Positions 11,258 through 22,102 of a stretch of DNA of 64,000 nt are shown here, in pieces (the first letter of the stretch is position 1; the number at the start of each line of letters is the position of its first letter). Source of the stretch: Tetrapyrgos nigripes. Lineage: Eukaryota > Basidiomycota > Agaricomycetes > Agaricales > Campanellaceae. The translations under genes were made by a program, and so were the position numbers. The DNA is taken from the NCBI GenBank assembly GCA_013368315.1, contig JAACJM010000183.1, positions 62,001 to 126,000 of the forward strand. The letters run 5' to 3'. The notes under the pieces were generated by a model. The model had not been told where the DNA came from. It saw only the letters and a list, made by a program, of their open reading frames with translations, and searched no databases.

Positions 11258-12300
11258 TGTTGAATTGGCGCATTCAGTTGCAGCCATCAACGTCATCTAT
11301 GTAGAACAATAGTAGTAGTTATAAATAGAACAATAAGATTATATAGACAATAGATGTAGTACCACAATAGTGTACGAAACCAGCATTGTACTATCAAGTA
11401 CAATAGAATCTTATTGTTACTCTAGTATTAGTTTACATGTATTTGTACCTCCTCAAAGGTATATAAGGACTCGTAGATAGTCCTCCAAATAACAAGTTTT
11501 ATACTTAACCCACATCACTCTACAAGCCTCTAACAAGCCTAACAAGCTATCACTTATCCCCAGGTAAGTAGCGTAGTTGCTACTGCGTTTAGTAGTGTAC
11601 AGGACCGTACCATGCCTGCTTAACAATATCTAGTCAAAGTTTTGTGCTCGAGCCTCTCAGAACCCTTCTGCTGACCCCTTCATCACAAAATCATAGCCAT
11701 GGAATGTCTGAATGACGAGGGCTAAGCTCAAAATCACAATATATTGCTGCAAATGGTTATTCACATGCTTTGGGACAGATACTTGGATAATGTTCATTCT
11801 GTATCTTTAGCAGAGAATATATAGGTTGCCTTTCAAATAGTACCACAAAATAGCTTCAAAAAGAGCCCAAGACCTTGAGGAACGGTGGACAACTGGGCGA
11901 GCTATTCCCTTGTGTGTCCGACTCGGTGATCAACAGCAGTATATGGAGTAGTTCCAGTGCTGGGAAAAACCCAAAACTTATTCTCATCCAAAAATTTCAT
12001 CCAAATATGCACTTATTGTTGAGCAGGCTATGTTCTATATACGTAGCGGCAACTGCATACTTACCTGGGGATATAAAAGTGCTTGTTAGAGCGGTTTGTT
12101 AGAGGTTAAGAGCGATGAGCAGTAAGGGAAATCCTTATTGTTGTAGGGCAATCTACGAGCCCTTATATACTGTTCTAGATAGTACATGTGACTACTTATC
12201 TAAGAACTTCTAATGTACAGTAAGCATAACTAACTAGATTACTATCTAATCTATATCTAATCTAATGTTGATGGCTGCTTACTAATTCGCCAATTCAACA
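11258..12300. repeat. Inverted pair of LTR-like arms
   Basis: The left arm (11258 to about 11585) begins TGTTGAATTGGCG, carries a TATA box (GGTATATAAGG near 11459) and ends around CCCCAGGTAAGTA. The right arm (about 12040 to 12300) is the same sequence family inverted, ending CGCCAATTCAACA with its own TATATAAGGG box. TG...CA ends and an internal TATA box are features of retrotransposon LTRs. Because the arms face each other, this is not a normal retrotransposon. It may be two solo LTRs or a foldback derivative. The 450 bases between the arms have no coding potential that I can see. Confidence 0.55.
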
Positions 12301-12389
12301 CTTATCCCTGCCGTGATCCCTGTAACACTGCCAGCGTCATGTGCTGGCGCATCTTTCCTTCCTACCTTCTCGTTCCTGCCATACTTCTG

Positions 12390-13125
12390 CCCAAACCTCT
12401 GCTGCGTGTTACTATGACAACTCCTGACGGTGCTTGGACGTCTCAGTTGGGGTTAGACACACATGTCGTTTATCGTCGTATTCTGCAATGGCCTTCTGGA
12501 CTTCCTGACTGGCAGCAAGACACGATTCCTCTCCTTCTTAGTCGCCAAAACGTCTTCGCAATCGCTGCTACTGGAGACGGCAAATCAACTTTATATATAG
12601 TTCCTATTCTAGTACACCTGGAGCTCTCCAAACATCAAGATCTATACCCACCTGTCATTGATCCTATAGCTGTTGCTGTTATACCAACTAAAGCACTTGC
12701 GACAAGTATTGTAGGTACTAATTGGTGCAATAAATATTTTTTAAAACTTTTTCATTGTAAACTTCATGAGTTTGAGCAATTTGGCTTAGCTGGCTTGTCG
12801 TACGCCCAGACACGATAGCTGCCTATCACAAGAAACCTGGTGTCAACCTTGAGAAGCTTATAGTTGAATGCAAGACTTGGAATGTCATCTGTATCGATCC
12901 CAAACACCTCAGATCGCTAGAATGGGCTTGTATTATTGACGATGAACACTTCAAGTCCGTTGATAAGGCTCACTTGGTTTTATCATGTGTACCTGACGAC
13001 GTTTCCACTCTTGCCTTGACAGCGACTTCAGCTGTCGGTGCAGTGACTACAGGGATTAGCAAATCCCTTACTCTTCTCGGAGATTCATTTCATCTTTTTA
13101 GGTGTTCCAAGCGATTTGTGGACTG
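12390..13125 (+). pseudogene. RecQ/DEAD-like DNA helicase, decayed N-terminal part
   Basis: The first frame (about 12413-12720) reads through GLPDWQQDTIPLLLSRQNVF, the Walker A motif ATGDGKS and the motif VAVIPTKALA. After a frame change come ICIDPKHLRSLEWACIID, DKAHLV in place of DEAHLV, and ALTATSA near 13020. Known: these are superfamily 2 helicase motifs I, Ia, II and III in the order seen in RecQ-like helicases that are repeated in basidiomycete genomes. Frameshifts, the broken DEAH box and the missing C-terminal half mark it as a pseudogene. It lies directly after the LTR-like arms. Confidence 0.65.
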
Positions 13126-13397
13126 AAGAGCAATAGGACTTTGTACGAGAGATGGATTGGAAGAAGAATTATCGATTTGAGTGGTAGGGGAAGCCGCTCG
13201 ATTTGGATTAAATATGTCATTTGATGGAAGAGGCGCAGTAACTGCTGTCAAGTATATATATTGACCTAGCGTGAGTATACTCAAAGTATTTGCTTGCAGA
13301 TGAGAGTTTTGAGTCGTAGATGGTTGGGCATTGATTTCGGGAGTCATTTCAGTGGATACAGGGGAAGGATAAGGATGGTAGTGGTAGTTACCCATTG

Positions 13398-13460
13398 TTA
13401 CGAGGCCTTTAGGCTGAGTTAACTTAGGTCAACCTCGAAAACTTTTCCGCGGGTTCAAAC
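13398..13460 (+). repeat. TTACGAGGCC-family type III start
   Basis: TTACGAGGCC at 13398 is followed by a short hairpin and GAGTTAACTTAGGTC, matching the copy at 60424. No 3' end is recognised nearby. The segment ends in GGTTCAAACC, which resembles a tRNA-type B box, but no tRNA fold was found. Confidence 0.5.
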
Positions 13461-13889
13461 CTTCTGCTCTGCTTCACAGACAATAATTCCCTTGCAGATC
13501 CAACACCTGGACCTTGGATTAGCCATCCTAAAAATAGAGCATTGCAACAGTGAGCTGAGAATACTCACAAGATATTTTTACTGGGTACTTAAGACATTAG
13601 ACAATGGATGGATGAGGACTTCGAGAGTAGATTTGTTGGGTTTTTCTTAAGAGTAAGTGCTATAGGGCCTGAGAGTGAGACAAGGACAGTTGGAAAGGGA
13701 CTCTGAGATCTGAAGAAATCAGAAACAAGTGGCAGTGTCTATTCAAGGGAGAGAGAGGGATTCAGAGAAGAGAGCAGGAGTCTCTATCTGAGAGAGTGTG
13801 TCAAACGAAATACCTCAGATTTATGTGTCAAAGTGGGTACAAAGAAAAAAAGTGCCAGAGAGAGAGAGTGTGTCAAACAAAATACCTCA

Positions 13890-14168
13890 CACTGGGTGCA
13901 AACACTTGTAATTCCTTGGATATACAGAGGAATTACATAAGACTTACACTGGTACACTCAATATGTAAGTCCACTTGACTTACTGAAGTATTACCAGAGA
14001 CCAAGAAAAATAGAACAATTATATATGACCATTGTAAGGCATGAAGTCTCACAGTGGTCCTTGGTAATACTTCTGTAAGTCAAGTGGACTTACATATTGA
14101 GTGTACCAGTGTAAGTCTTGTGTAATTCCTCTGTATATCCAATGAATTACAAGTGTTTGCACCCAGTG
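13890..14168. mobile_element. CACTA-type MITE, long-arm hairpin
   Basis: The arms 13890 to about 14010 and about 14055 to 14168 are inverted repeats over some 115 bases, around a short spacer. The ends read CACTGGGTGCAAAC and its complement, flanked on both sides by TCA (13887-13889 and 14169-14171). Known: CACTA/EnSpm elements have ends beginning CACT and make 3-base target duplications. Inferred: a non-autonomous CACTA-type foldback element of 279 bases. Confidence 0.75.
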
Positions 14169-14171
14169 TCA

Positions 14172-15586
14172 GATTTGGGTGTTGAGGTCATGGTACAAAG
14201 AAAAAAGTACCAGTGGGAAAGTCTCTAGCTTCTGAAAATATTCTTACTTATATACAAGTGTCTACTCATACATATTTTTTTCCTGTGTTACAGCATATCA
14301 GTACATCCTACAGTGCCTCTCATACTAGTTCTCTGGTTTCACAGACACAGGACTTGGGCACTTGCTTGGCCCTGATGCAGGTACTTCAGAAGCAACTAGA
14401 TATGGATGGTGTGAATGATTGTGAGCGAATGAGAAGGTCAATGAGATGAAATGTATTTTTAAAAAAAGCAAAGCAGCTCACCTGAGGGTGGTACAGCACT
14501 AAGATTTGCACAGTCATGAGTCATCCGAGTGCATGGACTGCACTGGTGATGATTGAGCAAAGAGAGCCAGGTCAATAGGGGTGGAAGGTATTGACTGGGT
14601 GTTCATGAGTGTTGTTCCAAAGTGAAAGGGTGGGATAGGAGGGCTCAGGGAGAGCAGGTAGACACAATGACTTTCATACTGTCTAGTTTGGCGAGTGGGA
14701 CAGACTGCACTGACCGTCAAGGATTAATGGCAATGGTCTAAGAGATGGAACTACCAGCAAGGCTGAAGACAAGGTCCATTAAGGGTTAGAACAAGACATA
14801 TAGCTGGAAAATATGGGTAAGCACGTGGTCTACATGCAGACAAATCTGAGACACACCTCCAATGGCATGAGATACCAAAGGGAATGAAGAGGAGGATATC
14901 ATTGAGAAAAAGATGAGCCATAGGGTTGGGTCCAAGAGCGAGTGTATGAAAGAAGAAAGTGATAATGTTGGGTCTGACAGAAAGTGGGAGGAAGCAGAAG
15001 AAAAGCAACAACAAACAAAATGAAAATCACATGGAAGATTACGCAGAATGAAACAGACAGGTAAAATAGGGAACACTTAAACATAGCCACACGCAAAAAA
15101 AGAGTGTAAGAAACTCAGCTTCATTTCATTCAGCCTTGTAATATAAGTTTCTGTAGGGGTGAGGAGCTGATGGTATGTTGCATGTAGGTGAGTTTTCCTG
15201 GTTCCATGCATGATTTTTGTTCTTGGCTCATTGTGGGCTCAACCAATTCAAGATTAAGAGGTCTACAGACCCCAGGACAATAGGTGGTCTGGAGACTGGC
15301 CATGGTATGAGGAGGAGGGTATACTGTATTCTATGTAGGTGAGTTTTCCATGTATTTGTTTTGTTCTTGGCTTATTCTGGACCCATTCAATTCAACATAC
15401 ACAGTGTGGTTGAATGATGGCATGATTCATGGTTCTACATTGTTACAAGGGGGTAGTTAGATGACACTAAGATACTCGCAACCTATGACACATCCCACTT
15501 GTTCATAGATTTATGCAAAATATTAGTTTTAGCAAAATACACATCTGGAATTATAACTTGAAACAAAAATAGTAATTGTACTTGCC
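14172..15586. other. Gene-poor region left of the copia element
   Basis: No gene can be supported. Bases 15082-15141 (minus strand) match the type I start of the TTACGAGGCC family, here with a C-to-T change (TTACAAGGC). A direct repeat of about 75 bases (TGTAGGTGAGTTTTCC with flanks) occurs at 15170-15245 and 15335-15400. Confidence 0.45.
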
Positions 15587-15830
15587 TGTGTAGCGAGGCC
15601 TCTTCCCCCAAGTATCTATACTGTTCTAGCTACTGTGGCTGTGAGTCTGTGTTGAGTGGAAACAACAATGTAACAAATGATGTAATGGTCAATATGGAGT
15701 ATAATGGAGTGAAGTGGTGCATGGGTGGAACACAAGTGGAACAAGTGGATAAGTACATAAAATGAAGTGGAAATGAGATACAAAGCTGTTTGTCCAAGTA
15801 TAAGTCAATACAAAATTCCAACACTCCTCC

Positions 15831-16136
15831 TCAAACCTTTGTGAGTCCCATGGATGAAGCAAAGTGTTTGGCTTTCAAAGATGGTAAAGCATTGGTGAAT
15901 ATATCAGCAATCATTTTGTCAGTGGGGCAATATGAAAGTTGAATTTTACCTTCTTCAATGACACAGCAAATGATCATGAAGTGATAGTGGATGTCAATGT
16001 GTTTGATGTGTGCATGATAACAGTTGTCCTTAGTGAGTGCAATAACTGATTGGTTGTCTGAATGAATAAGAACAGGATCAGTGATAGATCCAAAGATTTC
16101 GGAGATTTTGGATCTGGATCTAGGGATGAATGACAT
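15831..16136 (-). pseudogene. Copia RNase H C-terminal fragment
   Basis: The frame reads SDNQSVIALTKDN, HIKHIDIHYHF and TDKMIADIFTNAL. These are the conserved C-terminal RNase H motifs of Ty1/copia polyproteins (DNxxAIxLxxNxxxHxRxKHIDIxxHF and TxxQxADxxTKxL types). It ends next to the polypurine tract and 3' LTR, as expected. The upstream part of Pol is missing. Confidence 0.75.
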
Positions 16137-16199
16137 GATGGAGGCTGTACTGGTAGTGGCAATAGATCTTTCGATGGTTCTGCTGGGCCTCTGGTACTG

Positions 16200-16840
16200 A
16201 TGATGACAATGGCTGTGGTTCTGCTGATGTGGAGGGCTGTGGCGCAGCTTCTTGTGGCCTTCCTGGAGCTAGAAATACAAGTGGATTCAATGGTGGCAGT
16301 GCTATATGCTCTCAATGGCCATTTATGAGTGGTTCTTGCCCTTTGTTTATCTGTTGTCCCCAAGGATTTGGGTTTGCTACTGGTGGTAATGGGGTAGAGT
16401 TATAGCAATTTGTGCAGGGATGTGCTGTGGTGTTGCACTGGTGGAACTTTTCAGTTTTTATATCCCAAAAACGATCAATGAAGTTGTTGATGTCGTAGAG
16501 ATGTGCAACAGAAGATCTGGTGCTGGTGGGACATACTGCTGTGGTCTGGGACTGCCTCTCCTAGACTGGTTTCTAGATCCTGACTGTGATCTGAGTATCT
16601 GCTCAGGGTTATCAACCCTGGATGCTGGCGATCCATGCCTTGAACTGTAGCATTGTGAGCTACTAGTCATACAACATCAAGAGCTAGACCATGAGATATG
16701 CTTAGGCTAGGACAGGGCCCATAACCTATGAGAATAAGTGAGAGTATAAAGACACTTGACAAACAAGTGAGGTGACAAATGCAATTGGGGCTCTAGAGTA
16801 CATACAGTGAACTTGTCACAAGAAATGTGACAGAGTCACC
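16200..16840 (-). pseudogene. Copia Gag remnant
   Basis: On the minus strand the region contains FHQCNTTAHPCTNCYN (near 16460-16405), a degenerate CCHC-like zinc knuckle, after an Arg/Ser/Gln-rich stretch (16670-16480). It then continues into a Pro/Gln-rich linker that joins directly to the RNase H tail. Inferred: an internal deletion fused the Gag region to the end of Pol. Confidence 0.45.
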
Positions 16841-17519
16841 AAAATAGTGACCAGTGCCTCACCTCATACTATGGGTACAAGTGTGAGCGAGTACACAACT
16901 GGTATATATAGCAGATCCCACAATGATAGCCAGAGCTATCATTGCTGGCCTTTTGGCAAAGTGGTTTACAAGTCTGTATGGGATCAACTTGTTACAGAAC
17001 TACTAAGTATTTATACTGTTCTAGCTACTGTGGCTGCAAGTCCATAAATATCACTACATGCTGTGCGTGTATAGCTATGTAGTGTTGAGTGGAAACAATG
17101 ATGTAACAAATGATGTAATAGTAAAGTAATGTCTAATGTCAATACAGAGTGTAACAGAGTGAAGTGGTGCATAGGTGGAACACAAGTGGAACAAGTGGAT
17201 AAGTACAAAGTACATACAAAAAAGTGGAAATGAGATACAAAGCTGTTCATTGGAGCAGGTGTAGCCTGCTGCTAGAGAAAGCCTTGCTAGACGTGCTGAA
17301 TGATCTACCACTACAACAGGAAACTAGGCTAAAGCTACCAACACACATGGACAAACACCAGCCAAACTGGCAGAAACCTCACAGATGTCCCTACTACATT
17401 GTCCAAGTATAAGTCAATACAAAATTCCAACACATAGTACAATGACAATATTATTCTCAGGCCGAACTTCTCTCCCTTCTTGCATTCCAGGACTCTTAGA
17501 ATCCTTCAGTTCATGCATC

Positions 17520-17668
17520 TGTCCATCATGAGGTACAGATCCCCTTGGCAGGCAACAGCAAATTTTTGTCAAAAATATCACTCTCCCTCAATCCCTCTGG
17601 CTACAAGAAGAAGCTGTTGAAGTCTGACCTACAGCAGCCACCACTCAGCACTTCAACTGATCCCCAAA
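17520..17668 (+). promoter_or_regulatory. Promoter and leader of secreted-protein copy C
   Basis: This is a duplicate of the copy B promoter (6895-7087) with one block of about 45 bases missing between TGAGGTACAG and CCTTGGCAGG. The leader just before the ATG is almost the same in both copies. Confidence 0.5.
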
Positions 17669-20600
17669 ATGCTCTTCACCACTGCCACTTTCCTCCTCTT
17701 CACATCTACTCTCCCTTCATTCAGCAATAGCTGTGGGTCTGATGCACAAGTCATCAAAGAAAAAACTTTTGTGTATAGAAAAAAAGAAATCAAGCTCGTC
17801 ACCAAGTCATGCCCTGGCATTGCTGCGTTGAGGAATGCAACAGCTTCCTCCTCAAACACTATACAGAAGTGCCAGGTCTTTCAATGTGGTACCACATGTA
17901 AGTTTTCAAGTTTATCTTAACATTTCCTTTTGCGATAGTTACTTCTTTCCTTACCCAGAAGTTTTCCTTTGACGACATACACTAATTAAGATACATGAAC
18001 TCTGAAATTAATTACTAGTAGCAAGATGGGAAATAAAAATGACAATGCATGAGTGCTTTCTCCCAGTTTGTGTAAGATGTTAGGGTGAAAAACCTGGCCC
18101 CCATTCACGCGTAACTGCACTGTGTGTCATGAACTGCTACAGTTCTTTGTCCTCCTTCTTCTATTTCATTAGTACTCCTCAAACCCCCTACTTATTTGTT
18201 GATTATTGACTTGATTCTTTTCTGATTATTGACTGATTCTTCAGTTTTGTCGTGTTTAAAGTTTGTGTGAGTACTTTGCAGAGTCATTCACTTTCCTATA
18301 TCTCTTCTCTCCATCACATGGAATCCTCTCTCAGTTTGCACATCAATATGGTTTTACCATAGAGATCGAACCATCCTCACTCATGTTTTGTGATCTGGTC
18401 AAACACTGGTGAAGACATGAGTATCCTTACAACCACACATTCTCTAACACATCGTCTTACTCCCATCTCTCACACATCCTTTCTCTTACTTCCTCCTCTA
18501 ACACATCCTCTTACTCCCATCTCTCAAATTTATCTCCATGTTTCAACTATATCTTTATATTCTCAGTTATTATGTCCTTACTCCTTAGTTTTATTCTCTC
18601 ATTCACTAGCCACTCACTCGAGAATCCTTTCATTCACATCTCTCTCCATTATTACATTCAACCATCATGCCTCCTAAAGCTGGGAATGAAGCCACTACCT
18701 CAAATTCTGATGGTGGCAACCAGACCAATTCGAACACCAGTGGCGATCTCACAATCGTCAATACCCCTACATCAACAACTAGCAGCAGCAGTACTAATAC
18801 CCCTCAAGGAATGACTATGAATGTGGCAACCATTAATCCTACCATTGCTCCAAGCAACCCAAGTTCTATTAGTACAATACCACTCCCACTCCTAGGAACA
18901 CCAATGCTACTCCTGGGACCTCTTCTACCTCGACCAAGATCCTTATTTCCAAAACAGTCTTGGCCGAATGCCAAACGATCATCGATCATTACTGCAAACA
19001 TCAAATCTCAAAAGTTGGAGTGATACTGGAGATACAGAAAAAGTTGGATTCTGTTCAAGGGATGTCAGATGTGGATTGGAAAGGTGGTTTGGGCACATTT
19101 GTGCAGATGCTTGACAGCATGGATAAAGAAGAAGAAGCCAGTGTGAGAGGAAAGAAATGAGTATCTGATCCAGATGAGTTCCCCAATCCAAATCATGTTC
19201 CTTCTCTCAATGATCTCAACAATGATCCACCCATTCTGAGCAAGAAGGCTGGAAAGGACAACAACACAGATTATCCTTGGTCAATGCGCAACCCTATAGC
19301 TGCTGTTGCTATGGACAAACTTTCCCCTATCTGTCACCAAACCTTACTCCTCCTATCAAAGAACCTTGAAGATCCAAAGAAATCACTTCATTCCTGCCAA
19401 TCATCCATCTGCCCTGATCTTCCTGAATCTGAACTTAAAGCAACCTTGGTTGGGAAACCAGTCAATTCCTCTTCTACTACTTATTCTTCTGCTCTTAATT
19501 TGTACCTTACCTTTTGCAAGACTCATAATTTCCCTATCACTCTGACTGCTGAAACCCTTAGCATGTACACTGTCTTCATGTCTGCTCACATCAATCCTCA
19601 TTCTGTCAATAGTTATCTTTCTGGGATCACCAACGAACTAGAGGAACACTATCCTGATGTATGTCAAGCCCGGAACTCTTCTCTCATCACATGCACCATG
19701 GCAGGCTGTCTGCGTCGTTGAGGTACCCCAGTCAACAGAAAGCTTCCCCTCTCTGATAAACAACTCAGCATCATCATTGACTCCCTTTCCCATTCACACT
19801 TTCATGATGATTTTCTATTCAAAGCCATGGTACTGTCCAGTTTTCATGGTTTACTTTGTCTAGGCGAGATCAGGTCAATTAATCGTCGCAAGACCATCAT
19901 GCGGCATTCTGTGGAGACTTCTGATCCTGAGCAGTACTCCTTTTTTCTGCCAGGTCATAAGGGTGATCGCTTCTTCAAAGGCAACCTTATCATCATCCAA
20001 ACTACCACTTGTCTCTCCTCATTTGATACAAGCTACTGGTTGATGGAGTTCCCACACCTTCAAGATTTACATTTGTAAGAATCTGGTAGTGCTCCATGCT
20101 CTTTTATTCGGCTGTCCTGCTCATTATGGAAAAGGATAGAAGAATTATAGAAACCAGGGAAGAAAACAAAAAATAGAAGATTGGAATGTCAATTTTAGAG
20201 CATGAACAAAAAAAAAAAGAACGATGAGGATTGAAAAGATGATATAAAGGAGTTAATAAGAAGAAAGGACAACGCCAAAGGACACTGAACTGACAACACC
20301 AATAGAAAATCAATGACTCGAGAAGATAGAAATCATAATGAACACAAGAGACAAAATGAGAACACACTGTTGATTAAATGGATTTGGAGCCAGAGGAAAG
20401 TTCTGGAGGAGAGAAAGTATGAAGGGTAGCTGTGGGTGCTTTGGAGTCGAGAATGTCGAAGTTACTACAGGAAATAGCATCGGCAATAATGTTATCATTT
20501 CCAGGGACATGGAGAACACGAAGTTGAATGTTGTTATCCAGAAGGATGTTTACAGCGGTGATGAGTAGGGGGTTGTAATCTGGTTTGGCATGAAGGGAGT

Positions 20601-22102
20601 TGAATATACTGACAGTGTTTGAGTTGTCAGTAAAAATGATAAGATGAAAACGATTGAAAGACGCAGCGAATGACAAAGCCGATACCACTGCCAGTGCTTC
20701 GTAGAAGAAAATACGAGTCGGCTCGGGCTCCTCGATAAGTGAATGTAAGGCTTGTAGAAGAGCTGGGCACTAGATGCCCATGCCAGTTGCAGATGCATCG
20801 GTATAAAGCACCAAATCAGCATCTGTGAATGACCACTCGATGGCATCAAGCAGTAAGACTCCATCCGAAAACTCTAGTCGCTCAGCCATCCAAAGAAGCT
20901 CTCGACACAGCGCCACGCTAACCCATAACATCTGAAACGCCTCCGTCTTTCCTGCCATTTTGTCATACATGCGAGAGAGTCCAGGTCGTAGCAGAGGAGC
21001 TACATTGAACGACGGAGAAACTCTGTGGCTTTGGCAGATGAGAGAGGGATAGAATACTTAGCAGTAGACCAAAGTAATTCCCTTGCATACTTGGGTCGTA
21101 GACCCAAAACTCCATCATCTGTGTCCTCGATAGTGCCAGAAGAGGTTAAATCCGACTGTTTCATAGGAGTTCCGGATGAATGATGAGAATAGTGGTGGTG
21201 AGCTCGTTGTCGTCGAGGCGATTTACGAGATTTGAGAAGGAGAGGAGGGCATAACTTGGTCTTCTGGCGTTCACGTTTGCCAGAACGAGGGAGAGTAGCA
21301 TGTGAAGGGTTACGCATAGCGACGATGAGTGCGAGGAGGTGGAATCAGTGAGTGAGGTACGATGGTTGACTAAATGTCAAGGAGGTGTAAGAAAAAATAT
21401 GAGCGTCCTCGGAGAGCGAGACGACGAGAGTAAGGACGTTTAACCTCACTGCTTTGATATATACTCGCCATATCAAACATGTAGCACAGTTTTGATCCTT
21501 GAAACGCAAGGTGATACGCTTCTCCTAAAACTGCCGGAAAAGGAACTCGGAGTCCATTCCGATCCATCGTCGTTCCACTGCTCGATTAGACTACATTAAA
21601 GATTACTCTTTAACGACAAACTACAGGCCAGTCATCCGTATGCGCTCCCAATGCGCTCCAACCGGTCTTCTTGGATTGCGAAGCCCTGACGGAAGCCCTC
21701 ATCTTCCTCGATTTAGTCATGATGGTACCTCCGCAAGGCACGCTTACAGCTACGGACGCGACATGTTTGTACCAATACGTCAGTTTGGATACCATCACGT
21801 ACAATGTGTGCACTGGTTCACTCGTGCGTGTAGCGTCGCAGATAGTCACTCAGAGCTGAAGCGTTGACGTTTTATGCCTTTTCTATGTTTGGTTTCCGAC
21901 AGGGCGTATTGGGACAGAATGCCATGACCCATTGCTTCCTCGAACCCATTCCTGGTACAATGACAGCTGCATTGTGTCTCTCACCTCAAATACCAGGCAT
22001 TGATTTTATTGTTCAGTAAGTGTACCTACTGCAGTTCATACTTATTGGTTGCATCTTGATCTTGGCACTCACATTTTTCGTTGTAGAATCGGTCATTCCT
22101 GA
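17669..22102 (+). CDS. Secreted ten-cysteine-family protein, copy C, with 3.7-kb first intron
   Basis: Exon 1 (17669-17897) ends in phase 1 with a GTAAGT donor, exactly where copy B has its first donor. Exons 2-4 (21627-21823, 21903-22015, 22087-22102) have the same lengths and phases as in copy B and end in QIGHS. Joined, they give 184 residues without a stop. Intron 1 is 3,729 bases instead of 80 because retroelement relics lie inside it. The signal peptide is shortened (FTSTLPSFSNSCGSD), and the KR processing site is changed to KC (IQKCQVFQC), a CGC-to-TGC change. Inferred: a duplicate that could still be spliced, or a gene silenced by the insertion. Splicing of so long an intron would be unusual in this genome. 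Confidence 0.65.
18667..20078 (+). pseudogene. Tyrosine recombinase, decayed (DIRS/Ngaro-type)
   Basis: The frame starts with a Ser/Thr/Asn-rich region (MPPKAGNEATTSN) and shifts once near 18950. It then runs with in-frame TGA stops at about 19158 and 19719 through a core DNA-binding region (SYLSGITNELEEHYPD) to LPGHKGDRFFKG, where it breaks off. Compared with the recombinase at 44857-45849, the first catalytic arginine motif LRLGEL reads LCLGEI, and the HxxR...Y C-terminal half is missing. The second stop (CGT TGA GGT) probably replaces CGA. Inferred: a dead recombinase. It may belong to the same element as the minus-strand RNase H or to a separate insertion. Confidence 0.65.
20374..21140 (-). 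pseudogene. DIRS/Ngaro-type reverse transcriptase end and RNase H, decayed
   Basis: On the minus strand, fragments read SIPLSSAKATEFL, NVAPLLRPGLSRMYDKMAG, ALCRELLWMAE, VLYTDASATGMGI, IIFTDNSNTVSIFNSL and LHVPGNDNIIADAIS. They match in order the equivalent part of the Ngaro Pol at 44100-44860. The DAS, TDNSNTV and D-bearing final motif are RNase H active-site regions. Several frame changes and an internal deletion of about 25 residues between the first two fragments make it a pseudogene. Confidence 0.65.

Larger units (their letters stand above)
15587..17432 (-). mobile_element. Ty1/copia retrotransposon, internally deleted
   Basis: The element runs on the minus strand. Its 5' LTR is about 17432-16989 and its 3' LTR about 15823-15587; both begin TGTTGGAATTTTGTATTGAC. 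The 3' LTR is directly preceded by a polypurine tract (TTTGAGGAGGAG, 15824-15835), as in retroviral-type elements. The 5' LTR carries an extra segment of about 155 bases (17246-17400) missing from the other LTR. Only a Gag remnant and the end of RNase H remain between them, so the element lacks protease, integrase and reverse transcriptase and could move only with help. The left LTR boundary is approximate. Confidence 0.75.
17977..21612. mobile_element. Tyrosine-recombinase retroelement relics inside intron 1 of copy C
   Basis: Both borders lie in intron sequence that matches intron 1 of copies A and B. The left side reads CCTTTGACGACA (to 17977) and the right side CTCTTTAACGACA (to 21618), so a short ACGACA-containing stretch is present on both sides, like a target duplication. 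Inside are a tyrosine recombinase gene on the plus strand and a reverse transcriptase/RNase H tail on the minus strand, facing each other. No long terminal or split repeats were recognised. The exact borders are good to about ten bases. Confidence 0.55.

Noticed and set aside
13447..13457. tRNA-like B box (GGTTCAAACC)
   Set aside because: No A box at the right distance and no cloverleaf could be drawn from the flanks.
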